DNA of 64,000 bases from Isoetes taiwanensis (Eukaryota > Streptophyta > Lycopodiopsida > Isoetales > Isoetaceae), in assembly GCA_021234155.1 (NCBI GenBank), contig JAJEKV010000004.1, forward strand, positions 29,547,305 to 29,611,304, written 5' to 3'. Under the pieces are notes generated by a model. It searched no databases. It was not told the DNA's origin and saw nothing but the letters and a program-made list of their open reading frames with translations. The first letter of the stretch is position 1. Each line of letters starts with the position of its first letter. Position numbers and translations under genes: made by a program. Shown piece by piece: positions 11,249-22,449 of the stretch.

Positions 11249-12490
11249 TCAAACGAGACCACGCAATCCAGCCGAATTGCCGGGCTTCCTAAACACAATA
11301 GAGTGGCTAAGCGACCGCGCTAACAGAGCCAATCCCGGGATTGTTGCTCCCGCAACAACTTGCCGGATGAATTTCGACACGGGAACCTTCGTGTGCAAGG
11401 ACACATCAAGCATACCTAAGCCCCCCCGCCGGGATGCACACACTTCCACCATCGACCTTCATCGTAGCCCCTCCTCATTTCCTCCCCAAACAAAATTGCG
11501 AATGGTGTCATCCAACTCCTTAACCACACTTTTCGGCGCAAGTATGCGGGAGGTCGATAAACATGAGTGCTTCTGAGCAATCGACTTTGGCTATCGAGAA
11601 TCCTACCAGCCATGGTGAGTTTACTTCCCCTCCACCGATTCGGATGTCGCTTAAGATTACGTAATGTCTCCCCAAATTACCCTAGCATTAATGTCCAAGC
11701 CAAATGGTATGCCTAACAGTTTGGCGGGTGTCAATGGTGGTGTAAGAGCCTGTGGAAACCGACTCAACCACGCGGGAGGAGGTTCCTCCAGCACCCACAT
11801 GGCCGAGCACCCGACCCGGTTAAGCAAGCACCCCGAAGCTAAAGAAAAGGCATCCAAAATATTCTTGGCTTGCCTCGAGATTGGACTCATCGCATGAAGA
11901 AAGAGGAATGTATCATCCGCAAATTGATTGCAAAACTGTTGCGACCCATCATCCATGCGGAGACCTTGCACCACATTGTCAAGAATGCCACAAAAGTCTG
12001 CGAGAGAGCTTCGCCACTATAGTGAGCGGGGAAGGGGCCAACGGACATCCCCCGCCTAATGCCTCGCCCACGAGAGAAGATTGAAGAGGTCTCACCCCGA
12101 CACCACACCGTCAGCCCCTAGCGGACACGTGCAACTTCATAACCGTTTCCCTAAAACTAGGTCCGCACCCAAAGGCTCAGATCATATCGCCAAGAAGCGC
12201 CAACCTAACACCGTCATAAGCCTTGGCAAAATCCAAATTTTTAAGAAAAACAAAGGGTCTGCCTCATCCCTACGAGCCCAATGCACTCCCTCAAAAAAAG
12301 CTGACCACATTATGAAGAATGTTCACTTGTGGTATAAAACCGCATCGCTCTGCACTAATGGCGTGGAACGAAATCGGCTTAAGCCCTCTCGACCAAAGCC
12401 TTAGCAATGATTTTATACACTACGCATAACAGAGTAATAGGCCTCCAGTCATTGATGGTTTTAGGATGCTTACACTTGGGTATAAGTGAA
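11249..12490 (-). pseudogene. LINE ORF2 reverse transcriptase domain, frameshifted
   Basis: Fragments of the RT palm and thumb appear in order on the minus strand. LIPKCKHPKTINDWRPITLL and VYKIIAKALVERA (about 12490-12390) correspond to motif 1. NQFADDTFLFLHA (within 11657-11974) carries the catalytic F-A-D-D box, followed by SGCLLNRVG and LGIPFG. Then RILDSQSRLL (11416-11613) and ASRRGGLGMLDVSLHTKVP (11249-11452) correspond to the conserved post-RT SWxxxxLSxAGR and GGLGxxD phrases. At least four frame changes and several stops prevent translation. Confidence 0.85.
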
Positions 12491-13238
12491 ATACAACTCA
12501 GATTCAACCCGAGGATGCATCGAAGTTATTCCCCAAAAGATCCACATACACCGCACCACCGAAGTCCCCACCCATTCCCGGTGCCACGAAAAACTCCACC
12601 GGTATTCCATCTAATCCGGGACACTTATTCCGAGCCAACAGCGGCATGCATCCCCAACTCCCCGCCCATCAACGGCTCCTCTAAGCTCTGTCTTTGAAGG
12701 GCCGAGATTCTTGGCGATACCTTGGCCATCGGCACCAGCTCTTGAAAAAACACTCGGAGGGAAGCGGGCTCTCCTTGAAAAATGTTTCATAGTCTTGTTG
12801 CTACAAAGACCTTGATAGCATCGGGTTGCCGCAACAACACTCCCGGGGTGTAACTATGTCCACCATGGTCGCGATACTTCTTACGGCGGGCTGCTCGGAA
12901 AAAGACTTTGGAGCAAGTGTCGACCGCTTCAGCCACGTCAAACTGCTTTGACCCTAGCCCTGCGACACCTTGGCCTCCTCCTCAACCTCGATCGACGAAG
13001 CACCCGATGCTCACGCGAAGCCATCGAGACCCGCCCTCTAAGAGACTCGGTTCAAGATATAAGGCATCCAACTGCGGCCGAGCCAAAGCCTTTTGCGCCC
13101 CATTCTTTCGCAAATTGTTTTACCCTAGCCAATCTTTGTAACCATTGCACTCATTCCGCTTATCCGGCTGAATATCTGGCGCCAAATGAGCTTCTGGCCG
13201 GCCGTGAACTCTGGATCTGAAGAAAGCTTGTGTTAAGC

Positions 13239-14000
13239 TTAAAACCGCCCCCGAGAGGCGCGGTGGGTGGTCATGAAGCCCCATTGAATGATCCGGGGGA
13301 GTGTGATCGAGACAGAGGTGGCGAGAACATTCACCCTAGTGAAGGCCGGAGCATAATCCAAGGCTGGCTGGAGTGCCATAAACTCTATCCACCTAGAGTA
13401 TGCCCTACCATGCCCCTGACCAATTATTGCACCAAGTAAAATTTGATCCCAGGAAGCTCTGTCAAACCCCCTCCTGCACAAACCTAAGCCATTGGTCACG
13501 CTCAAAACCCCGCACAATATCCGAACCAATACCATGCTCGTGTCCTCCGGGAGCTCCACCATGTTAAAGTCACCCGGGACAAACCATGTAGAACCCATAC
13601 CAAATGATTGGAGCTTATTTCGCGAATTGTGCCCATAAGCAAACCTCTGAGTGGCCCCAATTGGTGCATACACATTCAGTAAACCCCACTCGGGCTGGCC
13701 CTCCTTCCATTTAATCACTGCCCACTGGCCTTGGCTATCTGTGGCTGAAAAGGTTACATGTACACCCATTTTCCAACAAATCAAAGTACCTCCCCTGGCC
13801 CCGCCCGTTGTAGCGGGCAGCGATACGCATCGATTACCCAAGATATTCATTAGGTTGGTAATATCACCCCTGGCACATTTATGCTCCTGCAAACACAAGA
13901 TATCTGGATTAAGATTCTTCACAGCCATGGCGAGACGTGCTCGCTTATTCGGAGAGGATTTGATGCCTCTCACATTCCAAGATAGAATTTTCTTATCCAT
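13239..14000 (-). pseudogene. LINE ORF2 endonuclease domain (EEP superfamily)
   Basis: Starts at an ATG (complement of 13998-14000) giving MDKKILSWNVRGI, the usual start of plant L1 ORF2. Catalytic motifs of the exonuclease-endonuclease-phosphatase fold follow: N in SWNVRG, E in LCLQEHK, Y in NVYAPIG and D/N in VPGDFNM. The final SDH-type motif is out of frame here (a LDHTP reading occurs in the neighbouring frame near 13310), so a late frameshift has removed one catalytic residue. The enzyme would nick target DNA for reverse transcription. About 254 residues remain open, close to the full domain length. Confidence 0.9.
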
Positions 14001-14099
14001 GTGGGTCGTTGTGCACCAAGGGTCCAGGATCCCCTTGCAAAGCCTCACATGCCTCAACACTATCAGCCCGGAAGAAAAATTCGGACTACCCGATCAATC

Positions 14100-15564
14100 A
14101 CCATTCGATCCACTTGAGGAGGGACACATGCGAGGGGGCTGCCCGGATGGGCTAAGTGACCCTCTTGAGGAGCTCTCACCGAGCTCGCCTCCTAGAAACA
14201 ACTTGTTGCCACCCTTCCTTTTTCTGGCTGCAACTCTTCAATCAGTGCAAGTCTCCTACTGGACCTCGGGATCCACCATACGAGAGGAGGGTTCGGGTTG
14301 TGTCTCCGGGATCGTCCACCTGCTCCCGACCTTCAACCACGAAGGAACCAAAGGTGAGGGTGAAGGCGGACCAACCACTATTTGCTCTGCCTGCTTGGGT
14401 GCTGAGTGAGGCTTATGCTGGTGAAACTGCTTAAGCGAGGGAAACATTGCCAAAAGCTCTCCCCCATTGAGCAAGTCCAACTAGAAGTAGGAATAGAAAT
14501 CACCACTTTTAACCACAAGACTCTGAGGTACCATCTCATCTGCCCGAATACCTACACATATCTGTGGTGCACCCACAATCGAGTGCGCTTATGTGAGTTC
14601 CCGTGCCTTTGGCCATGGCCACTAGAAACTCGGGCACCATCATCTGCGGAGGCGGATCCGGATTTGAAGCCAACATGGCACTCTAACCGCAAAGAGGCCC
14701 TAGCGTAAGAGAAACACGGAGCATAATCTTTGGAACAAAACATAGGCCCCTCCCATACGTGCCACTCCATGCGAGACCAACTGCTCCACCGTGGCCTCGG
14801 AATCAACCATAATAAGAAAAAATTATTACCCGAGACTTGGGGTCACATATGGAGGCAACCCGGCCTCTTAAACCGAGCCCGTAGCCCGCACTCCAAGCCT
14901 CTGCATATCCAAAAGGCCCCGGTGAAATGGCCTAACAATCAAGATGCAACCAAATTCTCTCGTATCACGCACATGCTTACGGTGATTGATTTCGGCAACA
15001 GGAGGTAATGATTTAAAAACTTGTCGCAAATCCTTCTTATTATTACGCTCTAAGATAAGCAGGTGCCTCTGTCACCCTAGAACTTTTCTCCGCACTTTTC
15101 GCTTGCAGCGGTTGCCTAATCCAATCAGAAAACCTAGGCCTAGAAAGGCGCAACGCGATGTCATTACCTTTCCATGCATGAGGAATTGGGGCTCGTGGCG
15201 GTTGAGGCACCACCTCAGGGGAAGCCGCAGATATATCGAAAGGGGTCCCTCTGGCAAACACATCACCATTCACACCAACCAAGGATGGCAAAGTTACGGA
15301 CTCCAAAGGTGGCATTGAGGTGGGCACCACCTCTCTATTCTCCATCCTACCCGAATTCCCAAAAAGCCGCCTCACGGGAATCCATCGGTACCCTCTTGGA
15401 TACATCCCGCTAAGAATTGGCTCTTGAAGATCCAGCGCCAAGCTGACGCAGGTTTTGGATATATCCTTGCCTCCTTTCTTTCCTCTCGCAACATCTCTGA
15501 CACGAATCCCTGGCCCAGCCTTCTCCAGGCCCAAACTCGGTGCAAAATTACCCGCCATCACCAT
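14100..15564 (-). pseudogene. LINE ORF1 (nucleic-acid-binding protein), decayed
   Basis: Upstream of the endonuclease on the same strand. A likely start is MVMAGNFAPSLGLEKAG (about 15564), followed by a basic stretch (RGKKGGKD) and a proline-rich region with PSLVGVNGDVF. Further left, in other frames, come ICVGIRADEMVPQSL and MDLLNGGELLAMFPSL. ORF1 proteins of plant L1 elements bind the element's RNA. No clear zinc knuckle or RRM can be read because of frame damage, so the assignment rests on position and partial reading frames. Confidence 0.6.
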
Positions 15565-15803
15565 GCTCAGGGGTTTACAGCAGAAGGCCGCAACAGGGGG
15601 ATCAAATCCGGCCCCCAAACACAGCAAAAACCAAAGAAAAATATGTGCAAAAAGAAGAATCACTGAAAGAGCTTTCCAAACCAAAGATCGCTGAAAACGG
15701 AGTCCGGATGCAGAAGTTATGAGGGATTCCACAAACCGCCACTGCCGCCATCACCATGGCGCCCATCTGAGCACCTCACCATATTTTTCCTTCCATCAAC
15801 AGG

Positions 15804-15813
15804 ATTGTAACTT
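15804..15813. repeat. right target-site duplication of the LINE
   Basis: ATTGTAACTT, identical to 10188-10197. It sets the 5' end of the LINE at about 15803. Confidence 0.75.
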
Positions 15814-15903
15814 GTGTGGCCGTAATCATAGTGTCATTTATTAGTAGTCATAGTGTCATTTATTAATGTCGTAGATCAATGTCCATAGCACAAATCAAGA
15901 CAA

Positions 15904-15939
15904 TCGTGGTATTTATCAACCACTGTCATGTTTGAACCA
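15904..15939 (+). repeat. left arm of a 36-bp inverted repeat pair
   Basis: The exact reverse complement lies at 21595-21630. The arm begins TCGTGGTATTTATCAACC. Sequence beyond the arms is only loosely related, so these may be two copies of one dispersed repeat in opposite orientation rather than transposon ends. Confidence 0.85.
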
Positions 15940-16032
15940 GCATGAAATAAAAAAAAACTCCGTGTATTTTTTCTCTCAATCTTCTTTCTTATTTTTGGAG
16001 GGTGTTGGAATTTGTGCGGGAACGCCGCATGT

Positions 16033-16050
16033 AACGCCGCATGCGGCGTT
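16033..16050. repeat. 18-bp perfect palindrome
   Basis: AACGCCGCATGCGGCGTT is self-complementary, and the half-site GGAACGCCGCAT occurs again just upstream (16019-16030), giving a longer interrupted palindrome. Function unknown. Confidence 0.9.
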
Positions 16051-18304
16051 CCCTTGCCGTTTGCGGCTCCCTTCGCGGGATGCAAGTTCTCCGCATTGAT
16101 TGCCAATTTTTGAAATGGCCGAAACCATTGAATGCTGCCATCGCCAAGAGGTTCAATGCTCTTTTCATTCCCTTCACTCCCTGTTGCGCTCTACGAATTT
16201 TGTGCCTCTAGATTTTTTCCCTGATTTATACAATTTTGGGGCCTTAGAATTTTTTGGCGCCTCAGAATTTCTGGAGCTGGGCTGTGTTGCCGGATTGTGC
16301 ATTTTGGTTGAAGTGAGTATTCAAATCCGAGCAAAAATGCGATTGTTGCTTCTCATCTTGCTGTTGTTGTTTGACCGGGATTAAAGCCTTGGATGTCTTC
16401 ATTCACCGAGATGGGAAACTCTTCTCTATCTCAAGTTCTTTTGAGCCATCGAGCCTACAAGATAAAAGCAAGTATCTTTACAGGCAAACGTAGCAGGTAA
16501 ATGCAGATTTCGATACAGGTTTCTTGGAGTATCCTTACAGGTAGATGCGATCGGTTGTTCTTTAGATAAACGCAGCAAGTGAAGAACATACATAATCTCA
16601 CGGATTATCATACTTCGTCATTATCCAGGTTCATGTTTGCAGTCTACTTGATCATTTTAGAAGCTCAAATGTTTTTCTATTTCATCTGCTCCTGCGCCTT
16701 ACACTAAAGCCTGTTTGTTTTTGTACTGTATTGGTAATCCAGGTTTTCATTCACGCATTGGTTTTGTTTTTGAACTACCATGAGTGAGCTCCTTGCATTT
16801 TGCCCTTATTTTCACGGCTTTATCTCTTTGAGTGAGCCGAATCCAGCTCCTTATATTTTGTCTCTGTTTCATGAAAATTCGTGCTTTGATACAAATTCGT
16901 TAAGATTTGCTTCCTGATATGTTTTTAGATGACTTAAGCTTCATTTGATTGATGGAACTCTACTTACAAATTGTTTTTATTCCAGCTTATAATGCTATCC
17001 ACGAAATGTCTTGCACTCGACGAGGCCATGGTTTTCTCATTTATTTCTAGGTACAAATTAACGAGAGCAAATTGGTGTGAAGAAAGCAGGTTCATTTTTG
17101 CAATTGTATTGTTTTCAAGGTCCGTTGCTTGCCACTGATGCATCCTGCAGATTGTTGCATCTTGATTTGTAAATTTGGTGCAGGAAGTCACGAAAAAGAG
17201 GCAGCTTACTATCAAGTTATCTGGAGGTAGCAAGTGCTTAATATACTAGATTAACCGTTTCCTTTTAATAATTTGCCCAGAAAGCTATGAAGGAATGCAT
17301 GTTTTTGCAGATTTCGTCTATATATAGATGCCAAAAATTTGGTTCATGCCATGGCATCGTGTACGAATCGGTCCAGATCTTCATGGTTATTTTTGCATCC
17401 TATTTTGGGCGTGACTCATAAATGTGGGATCGTGCTAATGATAACATTTTTTTCTCAGGTTTTCAGGATTCAAAGCTTCTAGGACATAACTCCCAGACCT
17501 TGCGATTGCATGTACTGGTAACTTAAATTATTCTTCTGCTTTGTTGCTAATGTGCATTCTTCTTATGCAGGTATCACAATGCAAGCTTTGTGCTACAGTT
17601 TGCAGCATATACACATCACGGGTATATCAAGATTATTTGTTGGACACGATTACTTGGGGTTTGCTAGCAGATTATCAACATAACAGATATTGTCATTGTC
17701 TAAAGTGCGGGTTGTTTGAGCATACAAATCCTTACTTATGTTTGAATGTTGCGCATTACAAGAGGAGCATATACTCTAGCTCCTGACTCTATCATCCAGG
17801 TTTGAATTGGCTTTTTTTATGGGTTAAGATGTGGTCGTGTGCCTCTCTTGAGATTCAATATGTTGTAGGAATTTATTAATGTCACGCGGCTTAACCATTT
17901 GCCATCTTCATACATATAAATAGGAAAGAGCCTCCAACCAAACCTGTACATATTCATCTGCATTGTCATAAAGTAGATGGTCATCTTTAGACCACATGAT
18001 TACATTAGACAGCAATTAGAAGCATCACTCAAAGTATTGCTCTCAGATTTATTTGTTGTCCCTCTCCTTTGTGTTTAACATTGTATTGAACATATGTCTT
18101 TTTGCTTTCTTTTTATTTGTTGCTACTGCTATATGTGCCAGCATATAGAGGGATCCTTATCGCAAGAAAACAAACAAGTGGCACAAGTTGTTCATTTCAT
18201 ATAGCCTCATATTCCCGTGTAAAGACCTCATAGTTGTTTTTGTTATGGGTTCTTGGATTTTCTATATCTACATGTTTGTTAAATCAGTAAAGTGATTGCT
18301 TAAA
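16051..18304. other. no gene recognised
   Basis: Transcript-like AT/GC texture with scattered splice-like sites, but no exon matching a known family. A 94-codon frame at 16100-16384 has hydrophobic runs and no recognisable domain. Confidence 0.4.
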
Positions 18305-18590
18305 AAGGTGCTTGCTGTAGATTTACTCATGGAGTATTACTCATATATTGACTGATGCATATGTAACCGGTATGGCTTATATCTCCAATTAGGCCTAAGG
18401 ACCTGAGCTAAGGAATAAAAGAAGAGTACATCTGTAAGGGTTTCAGTAAGGTGCTTGCTGTAGATTTACTCATGGAGTATTACTCATAGACTGATGCATA
18501 TGTAACCGGTATAGCTTATATCTCCAATTAGGCCTAAGGACCTGAGCTAAGGAATAAAAGAAGAGTACATCTGTAAGGGTTTCAGTTCAG
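18305..18590. repeat. 143-bp tandem duplication
   Basis: Units start AAGGTGCTTGCTGTAG at 18305 and 18448 and end in AGGGTTTCAGT. They differ mainly by a small deletion near TCATA(TATT)GACTG. Non-coding. Confidence 0.9.
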
Positions 18591-20387
18591 TTTTCATTGT
18601 TAGCTTTCAGTTCTCAGATTACATCATTAGCTTTCAGTTCTCAGACAGATTCTACAGACATTCTACTTTTTTGTAGAGAAAATCTTGACCATGAACCCTG
18701 AGAAAAGGTACTTTGCAGCTACTATTTGCACCCTGGTGTATAATAGCTTTACCATGCACAATTCTCCACAACATATAGTATCATAAAGTATTAGAAAGGG
18801 ACCTCTTAGAAAAAACCAGATCATTTACCTGCAAAACCGTTGCCTTAACAAACCTGCTCCAGCCTTTTGTAAACATATGGCTCTGAACTATGCCCAATAA
18901 CTAGCATGTTACAATATGAATAGCATGCAGCGAGTTAGAACAGTGGCTTGAAATAACAATGAGCATTTCGGGTATATGAGCGTATGCAAGCTGATTAGCT
19001 AGGCTATCTATAAAGAATGAGTTTTCTTGATGGGTACAAGAATAATACATGAATCTATAAGCTGTAAGTCTATTTGACATTCTGCAGTGAAGCTTCTCAA
19101 GGGGAAATATATAAGGCATGAAAACATTATAAGTTTTGGAAGCATAGCACTTTCAATAACATCAATCTAGACAAGTTGTTCAATTAAAGGAACCCAGCCT
19201 GATGATGCAGTGTGTTTACAGAAATATTCAGTTCAGTTTCTGATCTTTGCATTTTAACGTAAGCAAAGAACAAGAAGCGTGATGCATTTTAACGTTGCTT
19301 TCTTTTTTGTTTAGGATTTGCATTTCTTTTAATGTTTCCGTGAACAGAAGCTGCAAAGAACTTGGGTTTACCAGCTTTCATTTTTTTCTACTTATTGTTT
19401 TTCTGAAAGATCTTTCCTATTGGCGTTTCTGGTTTTATCATTTATATGAGTTCTATTATGTCTGTTGTTATGTTTGCACATGCATAGAACATTAGCGTGA
19501 TGTTTTTATGGTTTTGCGGGGAGATAATCAATTTCGTCATAACTAAAGAAGGCATCGTTGGCTGGTCATTTATTCTTTTGCAAAGGGTACGTCAATAAGG
19601 GTTTAGGGTAGAATGCCCTATAGCTATTCTTTTCATATCAAATCACAGGGTTGTTTGTATTCTTTTCAATAAAGTGTCCAAGTAAGGTTGTCCTCTACTA
19701 TACACCTGTCCATGTCAGTCCTTGCTCTAATTCATTTCCTTATTGCATGTAGATGGTGCAAATTTTGGTGCTACAGTATGCTTTTGGCGGCCATGTTGAA
19801 GGCACATGTCATCAGTGGCATCTCCTTCGTTGTTAAAGCCATGTGGTCATGGTAACCTTGGAGGTCGTGTCCAAATCCTTGAGGGCCCTAAGATGACATG
19901 CTCTTTTAACTCATCCTGTTAATAGCACTTGAATTGAAGTAACTTATGGTTTCGATCTAAATTGAAGTATTTGAAGCAGAAACATGACATGCCATGGTGC
20001 AGAAAATCGAAGCTCATAGCACAAATTTTTTAGCCTTGAAAGAGCTATCCAGGGACGTGTTATAACTTTGCAATGGAGATCTGCAACAATATAAGCAAGC
20101 AACTCCTACACTAACCCTAAATAACTTGGGATTTAAAAGATCAGGAAAACATAATCTCTGATGCTACAATCTGTTCGTGTCGGTGTGTGCCAAGAATAGA
20201 GAACTGCATTATAGACCTTAATGTCCCCAGCCATAATAAGTGAATTAATGCGTTTGCAAATTGAAAGCATTGGTTGCATCTTTATTGGCCCCTTCCACCA
20301 TCATATCTTTAAACAAACTACAAGAATCCTTCCCATTACTAAAACGAAGCCGTTGTCTTTATTGTACAAAAGGCTTCCCAAGCTCTT
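18591..20387. other. no gene recognised
   Basis: AT-rich non-coding DNA with two CAGTTCTCAGA-type short repeats near 18600-18645. No exon, RNA gene or transposon end was recognised. Confidence 0.4.
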
Positions 20388-20585
20388 GACTTAAAGCAAA
20401 GATTTTCAAAAAATCAAGATCAATCATTTTTGACATTTTTTAAGCATCATTGTGTTGCACCCCATTTATTGTAGATATTGATTTGTGACTTAAAGCAAAG
20501 ATTTTCAAAAAATCAAGATCAATCATTTTTGACATTTTTTAAGCATCATTGTGTTGCACACCATTTATTGTAGATAATGATTTGC
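20388..20585. repeat. 99-bp tandem duplication
   Basis: Two nearly identical units beginning GACTTAAAGCAAAG at 20388 and 20487 and containing CATTGTGTTGCAC. Recent, non-coding. Confidence 0.9.
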
Positions 20586-20698
20586 AGTCAATGACTAGAA
20601 CAAAAATTTGGCACAATTGTAACTATTGTCTAATAAATAGAAATTTCAACTATTGTGTCTACAATTTGTTATATGGATCTCATTATTTATCCCTAAGC

Positions 20699-20786
20699 AA
20701 ACGAACTGACATGTCAAACATTTACTAGAGTTTAGCATTAGTAAACGAACTGGCATGTCAAACATTTACTAGAGTTTAGCATTAGT
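20699..20786. repeat. 44-bp tandem duplication
   Basis: Units 20699-20742 and 20743-20786 begin AAACGAACT and end GTTTAGCATTAGT, with one visible difference. Confidence 0.9.
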
Positions 20787-21189
20787 AATCATAAAGTACT
20801 TGACAACCAACCCCTTCCCTAGCCAATCCCGTCCCTATATTGAACAAAACACTTTACTACCATGAAAGACAAGATTGGCTATAGCATGCCAAATTCATAA
20901 TGGAGGTGAGCACAAAGCATAGATATTAATGTGTTGGCCATGTTGTAGCCACTGGAATTTGCATTCATGTGATAGTATGTTTTGACACACACCCCTACAT
21001 TTAGTCATACAAATGCATTACATTGTCACATCATTGGACGTCAATTAACCACATGTTTACTATTGCTCGACATCTACCACAACATTTCTTGACTGCAATC
21101 ATACACAACTTTGATCCCATTGTGTACATCATGACTAGATTAGTTTTTCAACCCCATTGCCCAACCCCCTCCCCCAGTAATCCGCTTGC

Positions 21190-21275
21190 TGCGTTTTTGT
21201 ATTGGGTCCCATAGACCGATTGGTCTCCGTGGACGATAAAAGTACCTTCCTTCCTTCCTTCCTTCTTCCTCCCCC
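21190..21275 (+). mobile_element. 3' tail of a non-LTR element with a TTCC tail
   Basis: GGGTCCCATAGACC, then ATTGGTCTCCGTGGACG and TAAAAGTACC, lead into (TTCC)n. The same phrase precedes simple-repeat tails near 24180-24225 and 27140-27206. Some non-LTR elements end in short tandem repeats rather than poly(A). Only the 3' end is recognisable here. Confidence 0.5.
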
Positions 21276-21394
21276 CAAAAAAAAAAAAAATAAAAAATAA
21301 AAAATCCAAAAAAGTAATGCACAAGATGCCACCCAAATCTCACGACACATCTCACACACACATAAAATAGTTTACACATGCCTGACATCCATTG

Positions 21395-21440
21395 CATCCT
21401 ATCCCATCCCATCCCATTCCATCCCATCCTATCCCATTCC
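21395..21440 (+). repeat. CCCAT/CCATT microsatellite
   Basis: Imperfect tandem CCCAT units with some TT variants. Confidence 0.85.
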
Positions 21441-21500
21441 TTGCATCAACCCATTCTATGAATTATTGCGTCTACCCATTCCATGCGTCTTATGACTAAT

Positions 21501-21529
21501 GCCCGGCATCGCCGGGCACGCGTTTCTAG
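21501..21529 (+). mobile_element. Helitron 3' terminus (hairpin plus CTAG)
   Basis: Hairpin GCCCGGCATCGCCGGGC (21501-21517), 8 bases, CTAG (21526-21529), then T. This is the family pattern seen at 59209 on the same strand. The corresponding 5' TC end was not found to the left, so element length is unknown. Confidence 0.65.
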
Positions 21530-21594
21530 TGTGGTTTTAACATGACACTCACTAAAAAATTCGTTAAGTCCACAAAAACCTCGTGTATTTTTTT

Positions 21595-21630
21595 TGGTTC
21601 AAACATGACAGTGGTTGATAAATACCACGA
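21595..21630 (-). repeat. right arm of the 36-bp inverted repeat pair
   Basis: Reverse complement of 15904-15939, 36 of 36 bases. It lies just right of the Helitron end at 21529. Confidence 0.85.
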
Positions 21631-22109
21631 TCCAAATCAAGAATGCAATACTTTTGATATTTGCAGATAATTTTTTCGTGTGGTTTAATCGTCCATGCTA
21701 TTGCCAGTTGCAACATGTATGAACAATGTTGCTAGAGACAAACAGATCTAAAAAAAAGACTGTAGTACATAATAAAAAAAAAAACTTCGTTGAAAATCAT
21801 TGGTTCAACGTCGCATGCTTAGGAACGTATTTTGTAATGTTTCAAACCAACACAAATCCATCGAAGAACCATAATCAAATGTTGGACATTAATATCAGAT
21901 CTATTCACACAGGTTTGAAACCAAAGAAATGTTCGCGGCGGCCTTGGCTGAGAGATGTCGTCGCTTGTCTGTCCCCGTGTGTGTTTCCGCCCGGTTCCGA
22001 TCACCCATAAGCTAAGCGGGGCATGACAGCCGCACCTCATTCATCTCTCGCCACCTCACAGTCTGCCCCTCGTGCTTGGCGTGACCGAGCATGACGCCGC
22101 GATATAAAG
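21631..22109. other. no gene recognised
   Basis: Non-coding. The right part (21930-22100) is GC-rich without an identifiable exon. Confidence 0.4.
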
Positions 22110-22395
22110 ATAAGGTCCTTGCAAAATTGGTAATGGTGGGGATTAAATGGCTTGCTCCTACATTTATATCTATATAATGTTCTCAAATTGCACGGAAATA
22201 TTATACTAGCATTTACTAATGTGCAAAGTGTTCCCCCAAATTCCACTTGGGGGACAAATTAAAGATATGCATGTTGTCTTACTTTTATACTAGCACTTAT
22301 TTATGTGCAAAGTGTTCCACAAATTCCATTGGGTAATTAAATACGCACGTTGTCCTACCTTTATGTTAATGCTTGCAAAGTTTTCCATACGTGAG
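22110..22395. repeat. dispersed repeat R2, copy B, with internal tandem units
   Basis: Homologous to 4321-4520. Inside it a unit of about 80 bases (TACTAGCAYTTA, TGTGCAAAGTGTTCC, GCAYGTTGTCYTAC) is repeated two to three times from about 22204. Confidence 0.65.
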
Positions 22396-22449
22396 TAAAT
22401 AATGTGATGCCCAAAAACACTTTAATGTGTGCCTGCTTAGTCAATGGTC

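Larger units (their letters stand above)
10197..15803 (-). mobile_element. L1-type LINE, near full length, decayed
   Basis: A 5.6-kb non-LTR retrotransposon on the minus strand. From its 5' end (right) it shows a short leader, an ORF1 region (about 15564-14100), an apurinic-type endonuclease (14000-13239), reverse transcriptase (about 12490-11250), a zinc-binding region after the RT (about 11036-10375), a 3' untranslated part and a 12-base poly(A) tail read as T on the + strand at 10196-10207. A ten-base direct repeat flanks it (10188-10197 and 15804-15813), typical of target-primed insertion. The order and motifs are those of plant L1 elements. Many stops and frameshifts show that it is dead. 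It is clearly richer in GC than the DNA around it. Confidence 0.9.

Noticed and set aside
13651-14409. 252-codon + strand frame
   Set aside because: Antisense to the LINE endonuclease and ORF1 end, whose motifs on the minus strand are clear.
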